Shown here piece by piece: positions 16,189-24,334 of a DNA stretch of 29,525 nt; the first letter of the stretch is position 1, and every line of letters starts with the position of its first letter. The position numbers and the translations under genes were made by a program. The notes under the pieces are model-generated. The model ran no database searches and had not been told where the DNA came from. It saw only the letters and a list, made by a program, of their open reading frames with translations. The stretch comes from Dehalococcoidia bacterium UBA3254 (GTDB lineage Bacteria; Chloroflexota; Dehalococcoidia; Dehalococcoidales; UBA3254), in NCBI GenBank assembly GCA_002362735.1, contig DEUU01000077.1:1-29525 (forward strand), written 5' to 3'.

Positions 16189-16225
16189 TATTTGGTGAAA
16201 ATTTAGTATTTATTTGGTGGAAAAT
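16189..16225. repeat. Direct repeat in the divergent sigma-subtilase intergenic region
   Basis: TATTTGGTGAAAAT at 16189 and TATTTGGTGGAAAAT at 16211 are direct repeats with starts 22 bp apart, about two helical turns. They sit between the divergent start codons, where an operator controlling one or both genes would be. Confidence 0.4.
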
Positions 16226-16344
16226 CATCATTAATACTAAGCTATCCTGTGAAAAAAGGGAAGACCCCATTACCAAATGGCTAAATAGAACAGGACTGTT
16301 CAGCTATTCAATCACCCGCTAATAAAGAGTTAACTTGAAGCAAT

Positions 16345-17442
16345 ATGATTAAACTGAGGTTTACATTACCTATATTGATCTTCTTGATCATATTCTCCAT
16401 TTCTATGGGGATATTTCAGAAGGATATTTTAGCTCAGACCAGTTTGAGAACGATTGATACAGGGGCCTCTGTAATCGGGAAAAGTCATTATGTAACCGGT
16501 TCGGACTATAAAGAATTAGCTCAATCCTATCGGGCAGAATACAAATTAAGCGAGATAATCAACGCTAATTATTCAAGCAAACCCGTAGTCAACGATCCAT
16601 TCTATAATCAACAATGGCCGTTGAAACAAATTCATTTTTCAGAAATAGAAACGATTGGAATACCAGAATATGCGCCTGTCCTCGTGGCGGTGCTGGATAC
16701 CGGAATCGACTGTAATCATGAAGACCTTTCAGAAAAAGTGGTCATCGAAATCAATCTGAGCGATAGTATTTCGAGTAGCGATCTATATGGTCATGGCACG
16801 TTTGTGGCTGGAATTATCGGCGCTAATACGAATAATGGAATCGGTATCGCAGGAGTTGCTCCTGAATGCAGGATCATGGATGTCAAAGTTGCGGATGATA
16901 ACGGTCAATGTTGGAAGTCTACTATAGCCCGTGGAATTATTTGGGCAACAGATCACGGAGCGAAGGTGATAAATATAAGCATTGAAATGAAAACAGGTTC
17001 TTCAGAACTGGAAAATGCAGTTGATTATGCCTGGCGAAAAGGGGCCATTATCGTGGCGGCAACCAGTAATACCACCAGCGAACCGGTGTATCCGGCGTTT
17101 TACCGTCATTGTATCTCTGTGGTGGCTTCTGATATGAAAGATCAATTAGGCCAGCTAAGCGGCTACGAAAACTGGGTAGATATCGCCGCTCCGGGTATTT
17201 CCGTTTATTCCACACTCCCTGACAACAGCTATGGATATAAAACAGGTACTTCTTTTGCGACAGCCCACGTCAGTGGTATGGCTGCCGTTTTATTTAACTT
17301 TGCTCACGATTCTAACGGTGACGGCAAGATCAACGATGAAATTAGTTCAGCAATCGAAAACGGCGTAGATAAAACCGTCAGTAGCCTGATTGGAAGGATC
17401 GACGCCTTAAAATCTTTTTCGTTATTGAATTCTCGATCTTAA
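16345..17442 (+). CDS. Secreted subtilisin-like serine protease (S8 family)
   Basis: The 365-aa protein has an N-terminal export signal (about 5-31, ending ILAQ) and a short propeptide-like stretch. The S8 catalytic domain has all active-site residues in context: Asp118 (AVLDTGID), His150 (YGHGTFVAGI), the oxyanion Asn242 (AATSN) and Ser303 (GTSFATAHVSGM). Near the C terminus DSNGDGKIND (322-331) is an EF-hand/dockerin-type calcium loop followed by a helix. It is transcribed divergently from the ECF sigma gene. It may process the surface proteins or pilin, or release the anti-sigma factor; these are inferences from context. A possible weak promoter, GGGAAGA-N13-TGGCTA at 16258-16283, has the same spacing as the ECF motifs but matches poorly. 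No strong ribosome site precedes ATG; it may be AGAG further upstream. Confidence 0.92.
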   Translation: MIKLRFTLPILIFLIIFSISMGIFQKDILAQTSLRTIDTGASVIGKSHYVTGSDYKELAQSYRAEYKLSEIINANYSSKPVVNDPFYNQQWPLKQIHFSEIETIGIPEYAPVLVAVLDTGIDCNHEDLSEKVVIEINLSDSISSSDLYGHGTFVAGIIGANTNNGIGIAGVAPECRIMDVKVADDNGQCWKSTIARGIIWATDHGAKVINISIEMKTGSSELENAVDYAWRKGAIIVAATSNTTSEPVYPAFYRHCISVVASDMKDQLGQLSGYENWVDIAAPGISVYSTLPDNSYGYKTGTSFATAHVSGMAAVLFNFAHDSNGDGKINDEISSAIENGVDKTVSSLIGRIDALKSFSLLNSRS

Positions 17443-17478
17443 ATATTCCAATCAAGACTTCTTTTATTCCAGTTCGAA

Positions 17479-18582
17479 TTATCCTTTAACTTTGGTTGTT
17501 CCCCGGTCATATCTGGACGATTTCCTGAATTTTCGGCTAATCAGCCACACCAGTATCGTGATGGCAATCAGAATACCGCTGATCAACCACCAATTAATCC
17601 ATGACTCTGACCCCGGTAGATTATAAATAAAGCTGCCGATCTGAACTCTATGCATTCCGGGTGACAGGTTGCATAATGTAAATGCCAGCGGCCGGTTTTC
17701 TCCGGCTTCAAGGTTGATATTTTTAGTTTCAACAGGGTTTCCGTCCAGCAGGAGAGTTCCATCATAAATACCGCAGCATCCGCCTTCGTTGGTGACCATT
17801 CCAGTTACAGTGGCATTACGTCCAATGGTTAAGAAGAAGGTGAAGATATCCGTAAATCTTTCCAGTGACCGGTTAATTTTGACCTGAGTTAAAGAGAAAT
17901 TAGCTGGAGAGCGATTAGCAATAGCAGCGAATATGGTAAAATGGTTTACTTCTCCCGAGGATTCACCCGCTTCAGCAACATGACCCCCAGGTTCTGGCAG
18001 ATCCTGCCAGGATTCTGTTCGAGCATCATAGAAAGCCAGACGAATTGATTGTGTCTTTTGGGGCATACTGACTGGTTCATAACCTATGGTGATGATGATT
18101 GATTTAGAGAACCCAACTGGAGACGGTTGAAACTCGTAAGCTTTACTTAAAGCCACTTTATTATCCGGAAGAGGTGGTACCTGGGTTTCAGAAATCTTGA
18201 TATATTTTACAAATTTACCGCTGCTATCTGTGGCAATGGTCCCGGACGGGACTTCAATCGTGTTAGAGCCACCAACGTCACTGGCAATCAGATCACTGAT
18301 AAGAGCGCCTTTATCATCAATAACCCCTTTTGTAATATTGCCTGAGAAATCTATGGTCAGACATTCAGGCTCCTGAGTCAAAGAAGGATTGGGCGACGTG
18401 AACGTGGTTGGTATCATGGACGCGGGCGCCGGTTCTGATTCAGAGCTTGGCAGTGGGGTAAGTGCGGGAGTGGAGGTTACAAAGGCGGATATAGTAACCA
18501 CCGGCCCCAATACCAGTGAGCAAGTAAGAAATATAATTAGCAGTGGTCCAAAAACCCTCAATCTGTAATTATTTTTCAACAT
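17479..18582 (-). CDS. Membrane-anchored surface protein with FN3-protein-like module and CARDB-like domain
   Basis: The 367-aa protein has an N-terminal signal or anchor (about 10-35) and a Ser/Pro/Thr-rich stretch. Then comes a module whose end (ITIGYEPVSMPQ...FYDARTESWQDLPE...VNHFTIFAAI) matches the FN3 protein at about 3290-3470 (LTMNYDLVSLPK...SWDGTAWQMM...ISHFSSFAIL). A CARDB-like beta domain follows (TGMVTNEGGCCGIYDGTLLL) with a Cys-Cys pair. It ends with a C-terminal helix and a basic tail. It is probably displayed on the cell surface. I chose ATG 18582, which has AAGGAG 6 bp upstream; the upstream in-frame GTG (18597) would overlap that site. The gene is preceded by leader copy 2 and an ECF-type promoter. 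Function unknown. Confidence 0.8.
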   Translation of the reverse strand: MLKNNYRLRVFGPLLIIFLTCSLVLGPVVTISAFVTSTPALTPLPSSESEPAPASMIPTTFTSPNPSLTQEPECLTIDFSGNITKGVIDDKGALISDLIASDVGGSNTIEVPSGTIATDSSGKFVKYIKISETQVPPLPDNKVALSKAYEFQPSPVGFSKSIIITIGYEPVSMPQKTQSIRLAFYDARTESWQDLPEPGGHVAEAGESSGEVNHFTIFAAIANRSPANFSLTQVKINRSLERFTDIFTFFLTIGRNATVTGMVTNEGGCCGIYDGTLLLDGNPVETKNINLEAGENRPLAFTLCNLSPGMHRVQIGSFIYNLPGSESWINWWLISGILIAITILVWLISRKFRKSSRYDRGTTKVKG

Positions 18583-18620
18583 CCAGGTCTCCTTCACGCC
18601 TTGTGCAATGAACCAAAAAT

Positions 18621-18751
18621 AAAACCGACCTCAATCGTCTTATTTCGTTCCTTAGAATAATAAAGAAACGTAAATGAGACTCGGTCGGTTTCACTATTCG
18701 CTCCCTAACACCCAAGTGACCAATATACAGGTGAGAGTTCACGGCTTCCTA
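18621..18751 (-). promoter_or_regulatory. Structured 5' leader RNA, copy 2, upstream of the surface protein gene
   Basis: On the minus strand the 63-nt core (18751 down to 18689) starts UAGGAAGCCGUGAAC and ends AAUAGUGAAA. It is 50/63 identical to copy 1 without a gap. The segments GGAAGC, GUGAAC, UUGGUCACUUGGGUG, GGGAGC and UAGUGAAACCG are invariant between copies. Core stem positions 15-16 and 19-23 still pair with 39-43 and 46-47; positions 17-18 form a 2x2 internal loop. The core passes directly into a terminator stem, 39 nt from the surface-protein start codon. Confidence 0.7.
18623..18690 (-). terminator. Intrinsic terminator at the end of leader copy 2
   Basis: On the minus strand AACCGACC (18690-18683) pairs with GGTCGGTT (18630-18623), and TTTT follows. 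The loop is much longer than in copy 1 (52 nt) and contains its own partial stem. The outer stem differs from copy 1 in sequence but keeps its pairing (GGCC/GGCC versus GACC/GGTC), as expected if the structure is selected. Confidence 0.7.
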
Positions 18752-18785
18752 ATTTGTTTAGTTCTATTTTTATGCTTCGTTAGAT

Positions 18786-18811
18786 TAGTCGTTTGGAAGT
18801 CGCTGAAACCC
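18786..18811 (-). promoter_or_regulatory. ECF-type promoter motif upstream of leader copy 2
   Basis: The minus strand reads GGGTTTC (18811-18805), 13 nt, CGACTA (18791-18786). The -10 element lies 35 nt before the leader core, against 36 nt for the pilin copy. The shared spacing of promoter, leader and terminator suggests one duplicated regulatory unit. Confidence 0.65.
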
Positions 18812-19105
18812 TTATAATATTCCAGAATAGGAAGAAAACTACATTTGCGGTCGGGCTATTTAAAACTTTGGAAGCATAACTCGTTTCAAATACCAACCGC
18901 ATTATCTGTAATTGAAGAAATAAGACGCTGGGATACATCTTCATGAAGCATTATTTTCAGTTTCATAGCTTTCATTAGAAATAGTGGTTGCTCTAGCGTT
19001 GATTATTTGTAGCATCCTGTTGATGAAGACAAATAAAGATCACCGGTTATTGCAGTCTTGAAAGGAGCCTTACTTGATTTGAACTTTAGGAAAAATAAGA
19101 ATAAT
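18812..19105. other. Intergenic region, no gene seen
   Basis: About 290 bp with no credible ORF and no RNA gene that I can fold by eye. An AAGGAG at about 19061 is not followed by an open frame of useful length. It may be gene remnant. Confidence 0.4.
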
Positions 19106-19107
19106 AA

Positions 19108-19145
19108 AAAAAGCCCCTGAGATTATTCACATTCAGGAGCTTTTT
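19108..19145 (-). terminator. Terminator downstream of tRNA-Lys
   Basis: 13-bp stem (19108-19120 with 19133-19145). The one non-Watson-Crick position is a G-U wobble only in minus-strand RNA, and seven T follow on that strand, so it belongs to the tRNA transcript, which ends 12 bp away. Confidence 0.85.
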
Positions 19146-19156
19146 GATTCAGTTTT

Positions 19157-19232
19157 TGGTGAGGGCGCAGGGACTCGAACCCTGGACCAGAACATTAAAA
19201 GTGTCCTGCTCTACCACCTGAGCTACGCCCCC
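19157..19232 (-). tRNA. tRNA-Lys (anticodon TTT)
   Basis: A full cloverleaf can be drawn: acceptor GGGGGCG/CGCCCTC (one G-U), D-stem GCTC/GAGC, anticodon stem GGACA/TGTTC with loop CTTTTAA, T-stem CAGGG/CCCTG with loop TTCGAGT. The 3' CCA is encoded. Confidence 0.97.
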
Positions 19233-19283
19233 CTCTTGTCAATCCCGCATTTGATTTTATCAGAAGAGCATAGATCGCGCAAG

Positions 19284-19313
19284 CTTAATCTCAAACTTAA
19301 TCTCAAACTTGAG
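19284..19313. repeat. Short tandem repeat upstream of dxs
   Basis: Two exact copies of the 12-mer CTTAATCTCAAA, then a partial third unit ending CTTGAG. The last part also forms the small palindrome CTCAA-AC-TTGAG. It lies between tRNA-Lys and dxs, in the region that should hold the dxs promoter. Confidence 0.6.
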
Positions 19314-19455
19314 AATAATGAGAGGTAATTAGCCGTGTTGCTTTTTTTAAATAGATAACATAAAGTATCTATTAATAACGGAAGCATTAGATTATTTCCA
19401 TATTCTGTATTAAAATTGAAATATAGCTGTTTTGGCAGCATGACAAAGGAGTAAC

Positions 19456-21357
19456 GTGTCCGGTATCCTGGATAAAATTCAATTTCCCGGTGATTTAAAG
19501 AATTTAAGTTACGGGGAATTGGATCAACTCTCGAAAGAACTCCGGATTGAAATCGTCAAAACGATTTCAAAAAACGGGGGACATCTGGCTTCCAGTCTCG
19601 GAGCCGTTGAATTAACCATCGCCATTCACCGCATCTTCAGTAGCCCTCACGACAAGGTTATCTGGGACGTCGGGCACCAAAGCTATTCCCACAAACTGCT
19701 AACGGGGCGTAAAGACCGTTTTTCCACTATTCGCCAATATGGCGGGCTTTCAGGTTTTCCTTCTCGTGACGAAAGTCCGTTTGATGCATTTACTACTGGT
19801 CATGCAGGGACCTCTGTTTCTGCAGCTCTGGGCATGGCCCTTGCCAGGGACCTGAAAAAAGAGCATTACCAGGTTATTGCTGTCATCGGTGACGGTTCGC
19901 TGGGCGCAGGTATGGCTTTTGAAGCCATTAATCATGCCGGACATAAAGGCACTCGAATGATCGTTATCTTGAATGACAACGGTATGGCTATCTCACCTAC
20001 TCTGGGCGCCATTTCAAGGCTTCTTAATCAGGTCAGGATTGATTCAAGATATGAGGTGGCAAAAAATAAAGTTAAAAGAGCCGTTAGTCGATTGCCGTTA
20101 GGTGGTTCTGCCTTAAAACTGAGTAAGCAGGCGAAACGTGGTCTTGAAAGGGTACTCTTGCCCAACGCTTTTTGGGAGGAGATGGGTTTTATCTATCTGG
20201 GACCTCTGGATGGACACAATATCCGGGAAATGGAAGCTGCCCTGATACGAGCCCGAGACTATGAGTCCAAACCCGTTATCGTCCACATTTTAACCACTAA
20301 AGGCAAGGGTTATGCTGCAGCGGAGGATAATGCTGTTAAATTCCACGGCATCTCTCCTTGTGGCGAGGTTAAAGAAGATGGACGGTCTTCATACAGCCAG
20401 ATTTTCGGAAAGACCATTCAACGGTTGATGCGTGAGAATGAAAAGATTGTAGCCATCAGCGCGGCTATGCTGGATGGTACAGGGCTTTCGGATGCCTTTG
20501 CTGAATTTCCCGATCGGATTATAGATGTGGGAATTTGCGAGCAGCATGCAGTGACACTGGCCGCTGGTCTGGCTACTCAGGGATTTATCCCTGTTGTGGC
20601 GATTTATTCCACTTTCTTACAGCGTGGATATGATCAAATTATCCATGATGTCTGTCTCCAAAAATTACCGGTTATTTTTGCTATTGATCGTGCCGGAATC
20701 GTAGGTGAAGATGGAGCGACCCATCAGGGAGCCTTCGACTTATCCTATCTAAATACCATCCCCGAGATAATTGTCTCAGCACCTAAAGATGAAGATGAGT
20801 TACAACATTTATTGTTTACGGCGGTAAAAACCGGTAGACCTATGGCAGTACGCTATCCAAGGGGCCTGGGTAACGGGATAAAACTCAAACCGGAACTGGA
20901 ATTAATTCCGGTTGGAAAAGGTGAGATTCTCAGGGAAGGATCAGACCTGGCAATAATCGCGATCGGTTCCTCTGTCCGTCCAGCCCTTGAGGCTGCTGAT
21001 CTATTGAAACTTGAGTCTGTAGAATGCACCGTGGTAAATGCCCGTTTTGCGAAACCTCTGGATAGTGAGTTGATTCTAGGAATTGCCGGAAAAAACAATC
21101 GGTTAGTAACCATTGAAGAAAATGCTCTTGCAGGAGGTTTCGGGAGTTCGGTTTTGAATTTGTTGGCCCGATCCGGGATGGGACAACCAAAAGTTGAATG
21201 CATCGGTTTACCTGACCGATTTATCGAACATGGTAGTCCGGAACTGTTCAGGAGCAAATTTGATCTTGATTCCAATGGAATAGTTCGTAGAATTAAGGCT
21301 GCTTTTCCAGAGTTCGGGGTCAAGGAGCCGCTCGTATCCTCGCCGACTTCGTCTTAA
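19456..21357 (+). CDS. dxs: 1-deoxy-D-xylulose-5-phosphate synthase
   Basis: This enzyme condenses pyruvate with glyceraldehyde 3-phosphate on thiamine diphosphate, the first step of the non-mevalonate isoprenoid pathway; it also feeds thiamine and pyridoxal synthesis. The 633-aa length is typical. Seen in order: catalytic His in DVGHQSYSHK (71-80), TGHAGTS (114-120), the ThDP/Mg motif GDGSLGAGMAFEAINHAG (145-162) with the ligand in NDNGMAIS (173-180), the pyrimidine domain around VGICEQHAVTLAAGLA, and the C-terminal transketolase domain. The start is GTG at 19456 with a strong AAAGGAG 5 bp upstream. It is followed by moeA after 99 bp on the same strand. Confidence 0.97.
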   Translation: MSGILDKIQFPGDLKNLSYGELDQLSKELRIEIVKTISKNGGHLASSLGAVELTIAIHRIFSSPHDKVIWDVGHQSYSHKLLTGRKDRFSTIRQYGGLSGFPSRDESPFDAFTTGHAGTSVSAALGMALARDLKKEHYQVIAVIGDGSLGAGMAFEAINHAGHKGTRMIVILNDNGMAISPTLGAISRLLNQVRIDSRYEVAKNKVKRAVSRLPLGGSALKLSKQAKRGLERVLLPNAFWEEMGFIYLGPLDGHNIREMEAALIRARDYESKPVIVHILTTKGKGYAAAEDNAVKFHGISPCGEVKEDGRSSYSQIFGKTIQRLMRENEKIVAISAAMLDGTGLSDAFAEFPDRIIDVGICEQHAVTLAAGLATQGFIPVVAIYSTFLQRGYDQIIHDVCLQKLPVIFAIDRAGIVGEDGATHQGAFDLSYLNTIPEIIVSAPKDEDELQHLLFTAVKTGRPMAVRYPRGLGNGIKLKPELELIPVGKGEILREGSDLAIIAIGSSVRPALEAADLLKLESVECTVVNARFAKPLDSELILGIAGKNNRLVTIEENALAGGFGSSVLNLLARSGMGQPKVECIGLPDRFIEHGSPELFRSKFDLDSNGIVRRIKAAFPEFGVKEPLVSSPTSS

Positions 21358-21456
21358 CTGCGATGTCTGTTTCCTATCATATCCTTGCTGATTTTTATTT
21401 CGCCCACAATGGGTCTCAATAAACTAAGGATAAATCATACCAAAGAGTGGGATTAA

Positions 21457-22689
21457 ATGTTAAATGTTAATCAAGCTCTGGAAACAATACTCGATCATAT
21501 AAATATCCTTGAGGTAGAGGAAAAACCACTTATAAAGACGGTGGGACAGGTAGCGGCGGAGGACGTTCAAGCTGATATGGATGTACCCGGATTCGATAGT
21601 TCAACTAAAGATGGTTTTGCTGTTCGTTCAGTGGATATTTCTGAAGCGAGTCCGAAAAATCCGCGAGTTCTGCGTGTGATCGGTATAGTTAAAGCCGGAC
21701 AAAATTCTAAAATCAGAATCACACCAGGCACGGCGATGAGGATTATGACTGGCGCTCCGCTGCCGCCTGGCGCGGATTGCGTAGTCCGCTTCGAAGACAC
21801 AGATGAATATGAAAGACGCCAAGATCATAGTAAAACGTTAGAAATAGCTATCAGACGCGAAGAAAAAACAGGAGTCAACGTGAAGGTGGCGGGAGAAGAT
21901 ATTCCTCGCGGCACTACTCTTGTATCCAGGGGTACCAGTATTGGACCAGGAGAAAATGGAGTTTTAGCCGCGCTGGGATATAAAAAAGTAAAAGTTTTCA
22001 GGAGACCTGTAGTAGCCATCATTGCTACCGGTGAAGAACTAACACATCTGGGATCTTTTTTACGAAGTTCCCGTATCTTTAACGGTAATAGTTACGGTCT
22101 GGCTTCGCAAGTAGTTCGCAGCGGCGGTATACCCCGAATACTGGGGATTGCCAGAGATAATAAATTATCAATAATTACCAGGCTTTGCCAGGGTGTCAAA
22201 GCGGATATCGTGATTACTACCGGCGGCATCTCTATGGGCGATTATGATCTGGTAAAAGACGCTCTGGCTGAAATTGGTAAAGTGATATTCTGGCAGATAG
22301 ATATGACTCCGGGCAAATCCGTTGCTTTTGGTATGATTCAAAATAAACCGCATTTTGCCTTACCCGGGGGACCGCCGGCAAACATGATTAGTTTCGAAGT
22401 ACTGGTTCGCCCGGCAATTCTAAAGATGATGGGCAAGACTCAGCTCAACCCCAGCGTGTTTGAGGCAATCGCTGAAGAACCGATTGAGAACAGGCGCTCT
22501 AATCGCCGTTTTGTTTGGGTTTCCCTGGAAAAACGTAATGGCTGTTTTTATGCGAGTCCAACCAGTTTAAAGGTGAAAGGGATCTTGAATTCCATTCCTC
22601 TGGCGGAGGGGATCGCGGTTATTTCTGAAGAAGTAAGAAGGGTGGAAAGAGGCGATAAGCTAAAAATAATCCCTCTGGATTGGCGTTAA
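21457..22689 (+). CDS. moeA: Molybdopterin molybdotransferase MoeA
   Basis: MoeA inserts molybdate into adenylylated molybdopterin to finish the molybdenum cofactor. The 410-aa length fits. Motifs: VPGFDSSTKDGFAVRS (about 44-60), GAPLPPGADCVVRFEDT (about 98-115), the ATGEEL strand of the MoCF-binding domain, ITTGGISMGDYDLVKDAL (about 250-268) and LPGGPPANM near 306-314. The C-terminal beta domain (about 330-410) is present. Other cofactor genes are not nearby. ATG 21457 lies about 6 bp after AGTGGGA; an ATG at 21464 is out of frame. Confidence 0.95.
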   Translation: MLNVNQALETILDHINILEVEEKPLIKTVGQVAAEDVQADMDVPGFDSSTKDGFAVRSVDISEASPKNPRVLRVIGIVKAGQNSKIRITPGTAMRIMTGAPLPPGADCVVRFEDTDEYERRQDHSKTLEIAIRREEKTGVNVKVAGEDIPRGTTLVSRGTSIGPGENGVLAALGYKKVKVFRRPVVAIIATGEELTHLGSFLRSSRIFNGNSYGLASQVVRSGGIPRILGIARDNKLSIITRLCQGVKADIVITTGGISMGDYDLVKDALAEIGKVIFWQIDMTPGKSVAFGMIQNKPHFALPGGPPANMISFEVLVRPAILKMMGKTQLNPSVFEAIAEEPIENRRSNRRFVWVSLEKRNGCFYASPTSLKVKGILNSIPLAEGIAVISEEVRRVERGDKLKIIPLDWR

Positions 22690-22701
22690 GTCAGCGGATT
22701 T

Positions 22702-22950
22702 TTAATGCCATTCTAAAAAAGAGTACAGGATATCTGTGTCGTCATCTCGCCATAGCCGCTTAAAATCGTCTAAAAAAGTTTGCATTTGTTCCAACGAGAG
22801 TGCCCGGTTTGTAATTTGTTCGGAAAGTTTATCCCATAATCCGATACAACACCGAATGTGTTTACAGCCGAGGCATTGATCATGCTGGTCACAGCATTCA
22901 TCAATCACGTTTTGTAAAATCTCAATTGGTGTAATTGTACTGACGGTCAT
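22702..22950 (-). CDS. Small cysteine-rich protein of unknown function
   Basis: The 82-aa protein is not recognised. Six Cys and two or three His cluster in the middle (CC-DQHDQ-C-LG-C-KHIR-CC, about residues 19-35), which suggests a metal or iron-sulfur site. The C-terminal half is acidic and helical, rich in Trp and Asp. It converges with moeA with only 12 bp between stops and no clear terminator. Start ATG 22950 has GGAAAT upstream, a modest ribosome site. Coding is likely because of the clean composition and Cys pattern, but homologues should be sought. Confidence 0.6.
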   Translation of the reverse strand: MTVSTITPIEILQNVIDECCDQHDQCLGCKHIRCCIGLWDKLSEQITNRALSLEQMQTFLDDFKRLWRDDDTDILYSFLEWH

Positions 22951-23086
22951 CGCTGATATTTCCGTTATTGCCCAAATATTTTGACTAAAAATACATTACA
23001 TAAATTAACAGAATAATTAAATAGGCATAGAGAGCAATTAAATATAAGTAATTCTAACAATAAAGAGGGTGATAGATTACGCGAAC

Positions 23087-24313
23087 TTAATGGTTATCCT
23101 GAAACACGTTAGAGTCAGTTGAGTTTAGTGATTGCTTTGATTCTTCAATAACGGTTCGATATACCTCTCGCAGCGGGATTTCTTTTTCAATGGCAATTAG
23201 CCTGCAGTCATCATACTCAGGTGAAATGTCCAAAAGCTGGTTGTTAAATTTTTTGATTTTTACTCTAACTCGGCCCAGGCTGGACTTTACTTGAACTATC
23301 TCTCGAGCGGCAATATGTCGAAATATTGGTCTTACCCGGATTCCCAGGGTCGTGGTTTCTTTCATTAATAATTCTGTTAATTTGAATTCCAGATGAGCTG
23401 GAGCAATCACACTGAGCATTGTGGCAGGACGATTTTTTTTCATCTGAATAGGAGTGAGCCATGCGTCAGTAGCCTGTTCAGCGAATAGTTTTTCCATCAA
23501 ATAACCGTAAATTTGTGGATTCATGTCGTCAATATTGGTTTCCATGAGAATCAAGTCCGTTTCTCCGGGTTTCTGCTTATCGTCACCTAACCAGATGCGC
23601 ATAATATTTGGCCATTTTTCAAATTCTCTGGCTCCTGCTCCATAACCTATCTTATCAACGATCATGTCTGGACGGCCAAATTGGGCCAGCGTTGTTACCA
23701 ATGCGGCTCCGGTTGGTGTTACCAGCTCTCCTGGTTTCCCAGATTTATCGGGTGGATCGGAGATTGGAGCGTTTGCCATTGCCAGTAGTTCCAAGGTAGC
23801 CGGTGCAGGCACGGGCAAAATACCGTGCTGGGTGATGACCTGGCCTCTACCCGACGGCATTGATGATGAGTAAAATTGGTGAACACCTAAAAACTCAAAA
23901 GCAAACACTGTTCCTACTATATCAACGATGGAATCAACCGCTCCGATCTCGTGGAAGTGGACTTCCTCAGGAGGAACTCCGTGGATTTTACCTTCAACTT
24001 CTCCCAATCTTTGGAAAATCCTGCTGCTAACATTTTTCACATTTTCCTGAAGTTGACTGGATTTGATGATTTTAAGAATATCCGTCAGTGTGCGCGCATG
24101 ATGGTGGTTTGATTCCGATAAGACCACACTAAATTTTGAAGCTGTGATAGAGCAACGCTTAACCTTTTCTAAAGTGAGTTTAAAACCCTCTATATTCAGA
24201 CCTTTCAATCCTTCTTGAAGGGTATCAAGAGGCAATCCCGCATCCAGCAGAGCACCAAGTATCATATCGCCACTGCAACCTGAGAAACAATCGAAATATG
24301 CAATTTTGGCCAT
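23087..24313 (-). CDS. larC: Pyridinium-3,5-bisthiocarboxylate mononucleotide nickel insertion protein LarC
   Basis: LarC inserts nickel into the pincer precursor in a CTP-dependent step and completes the nickel-pincer nucleotide cofactor of lactate racemase and related enzymes. Family landmarks: the start AKIAYFDCFSGCSGDM, the His-rich ESNHHHARTLTDI (about 70-82), VHFHEIGAVDSIVDIVG (about 117-133) and ETNIDDMNPQIYGYL. The whole protein is in one frame, unlike the frameshifted two-part form of Lactobacillus plantarum. ATG 24313 gives the usual LarC start; GTG 24322 is only 3 bp after GGAG, so the start is uncertain. It follows larE by 21 bp. Confidence 0.93.
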   Translation of the reverse strand: MAKIAYFDCFSGCSGDMILGALLDAGLPLDTLQEGLKGLNIEGFKLTLEKVKRCSITASKFSVVLSESNHHHARTLTDILKIIKSSQLQENVKNVSSRIFQRLGEVEGKIHGVPPEEVHFHEIGAVDSIVDIVGTVFAFEFLGVHQFYSSSMPSGRGQVITQHGILPVPAPATLELLAMANAPISDPPDKSGKPGELVTPTGAALVTTLAQFGRPDMIVDKIGYGAGAREFEKWPNIMRIWLGDDKQKPGETDLILMETNIDDMNPQIYGYLMEKLFAEQATDAWLTPIQMKKNRPATMLSVIAPAHLEFKLTELLMKETTTLGIRVRPIFRHIAAREIVQVKSSLGRVRVKIKKFNNQLLDISPEYDDCRLIAIEKEIPLREVYRTVIEESKQSLNSTDSNVFQDNH

Positions 24314-24334
24314 CTGCTTCACGGTCTCCTATTA

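Noticed and set aside
19223..19441. Minus-strand 72-codon frame
   Set aside because: Overlaps tRNA-Lys and the tandem 12-bp repeat, and has repeat-derived residues (SLRLSLRL).
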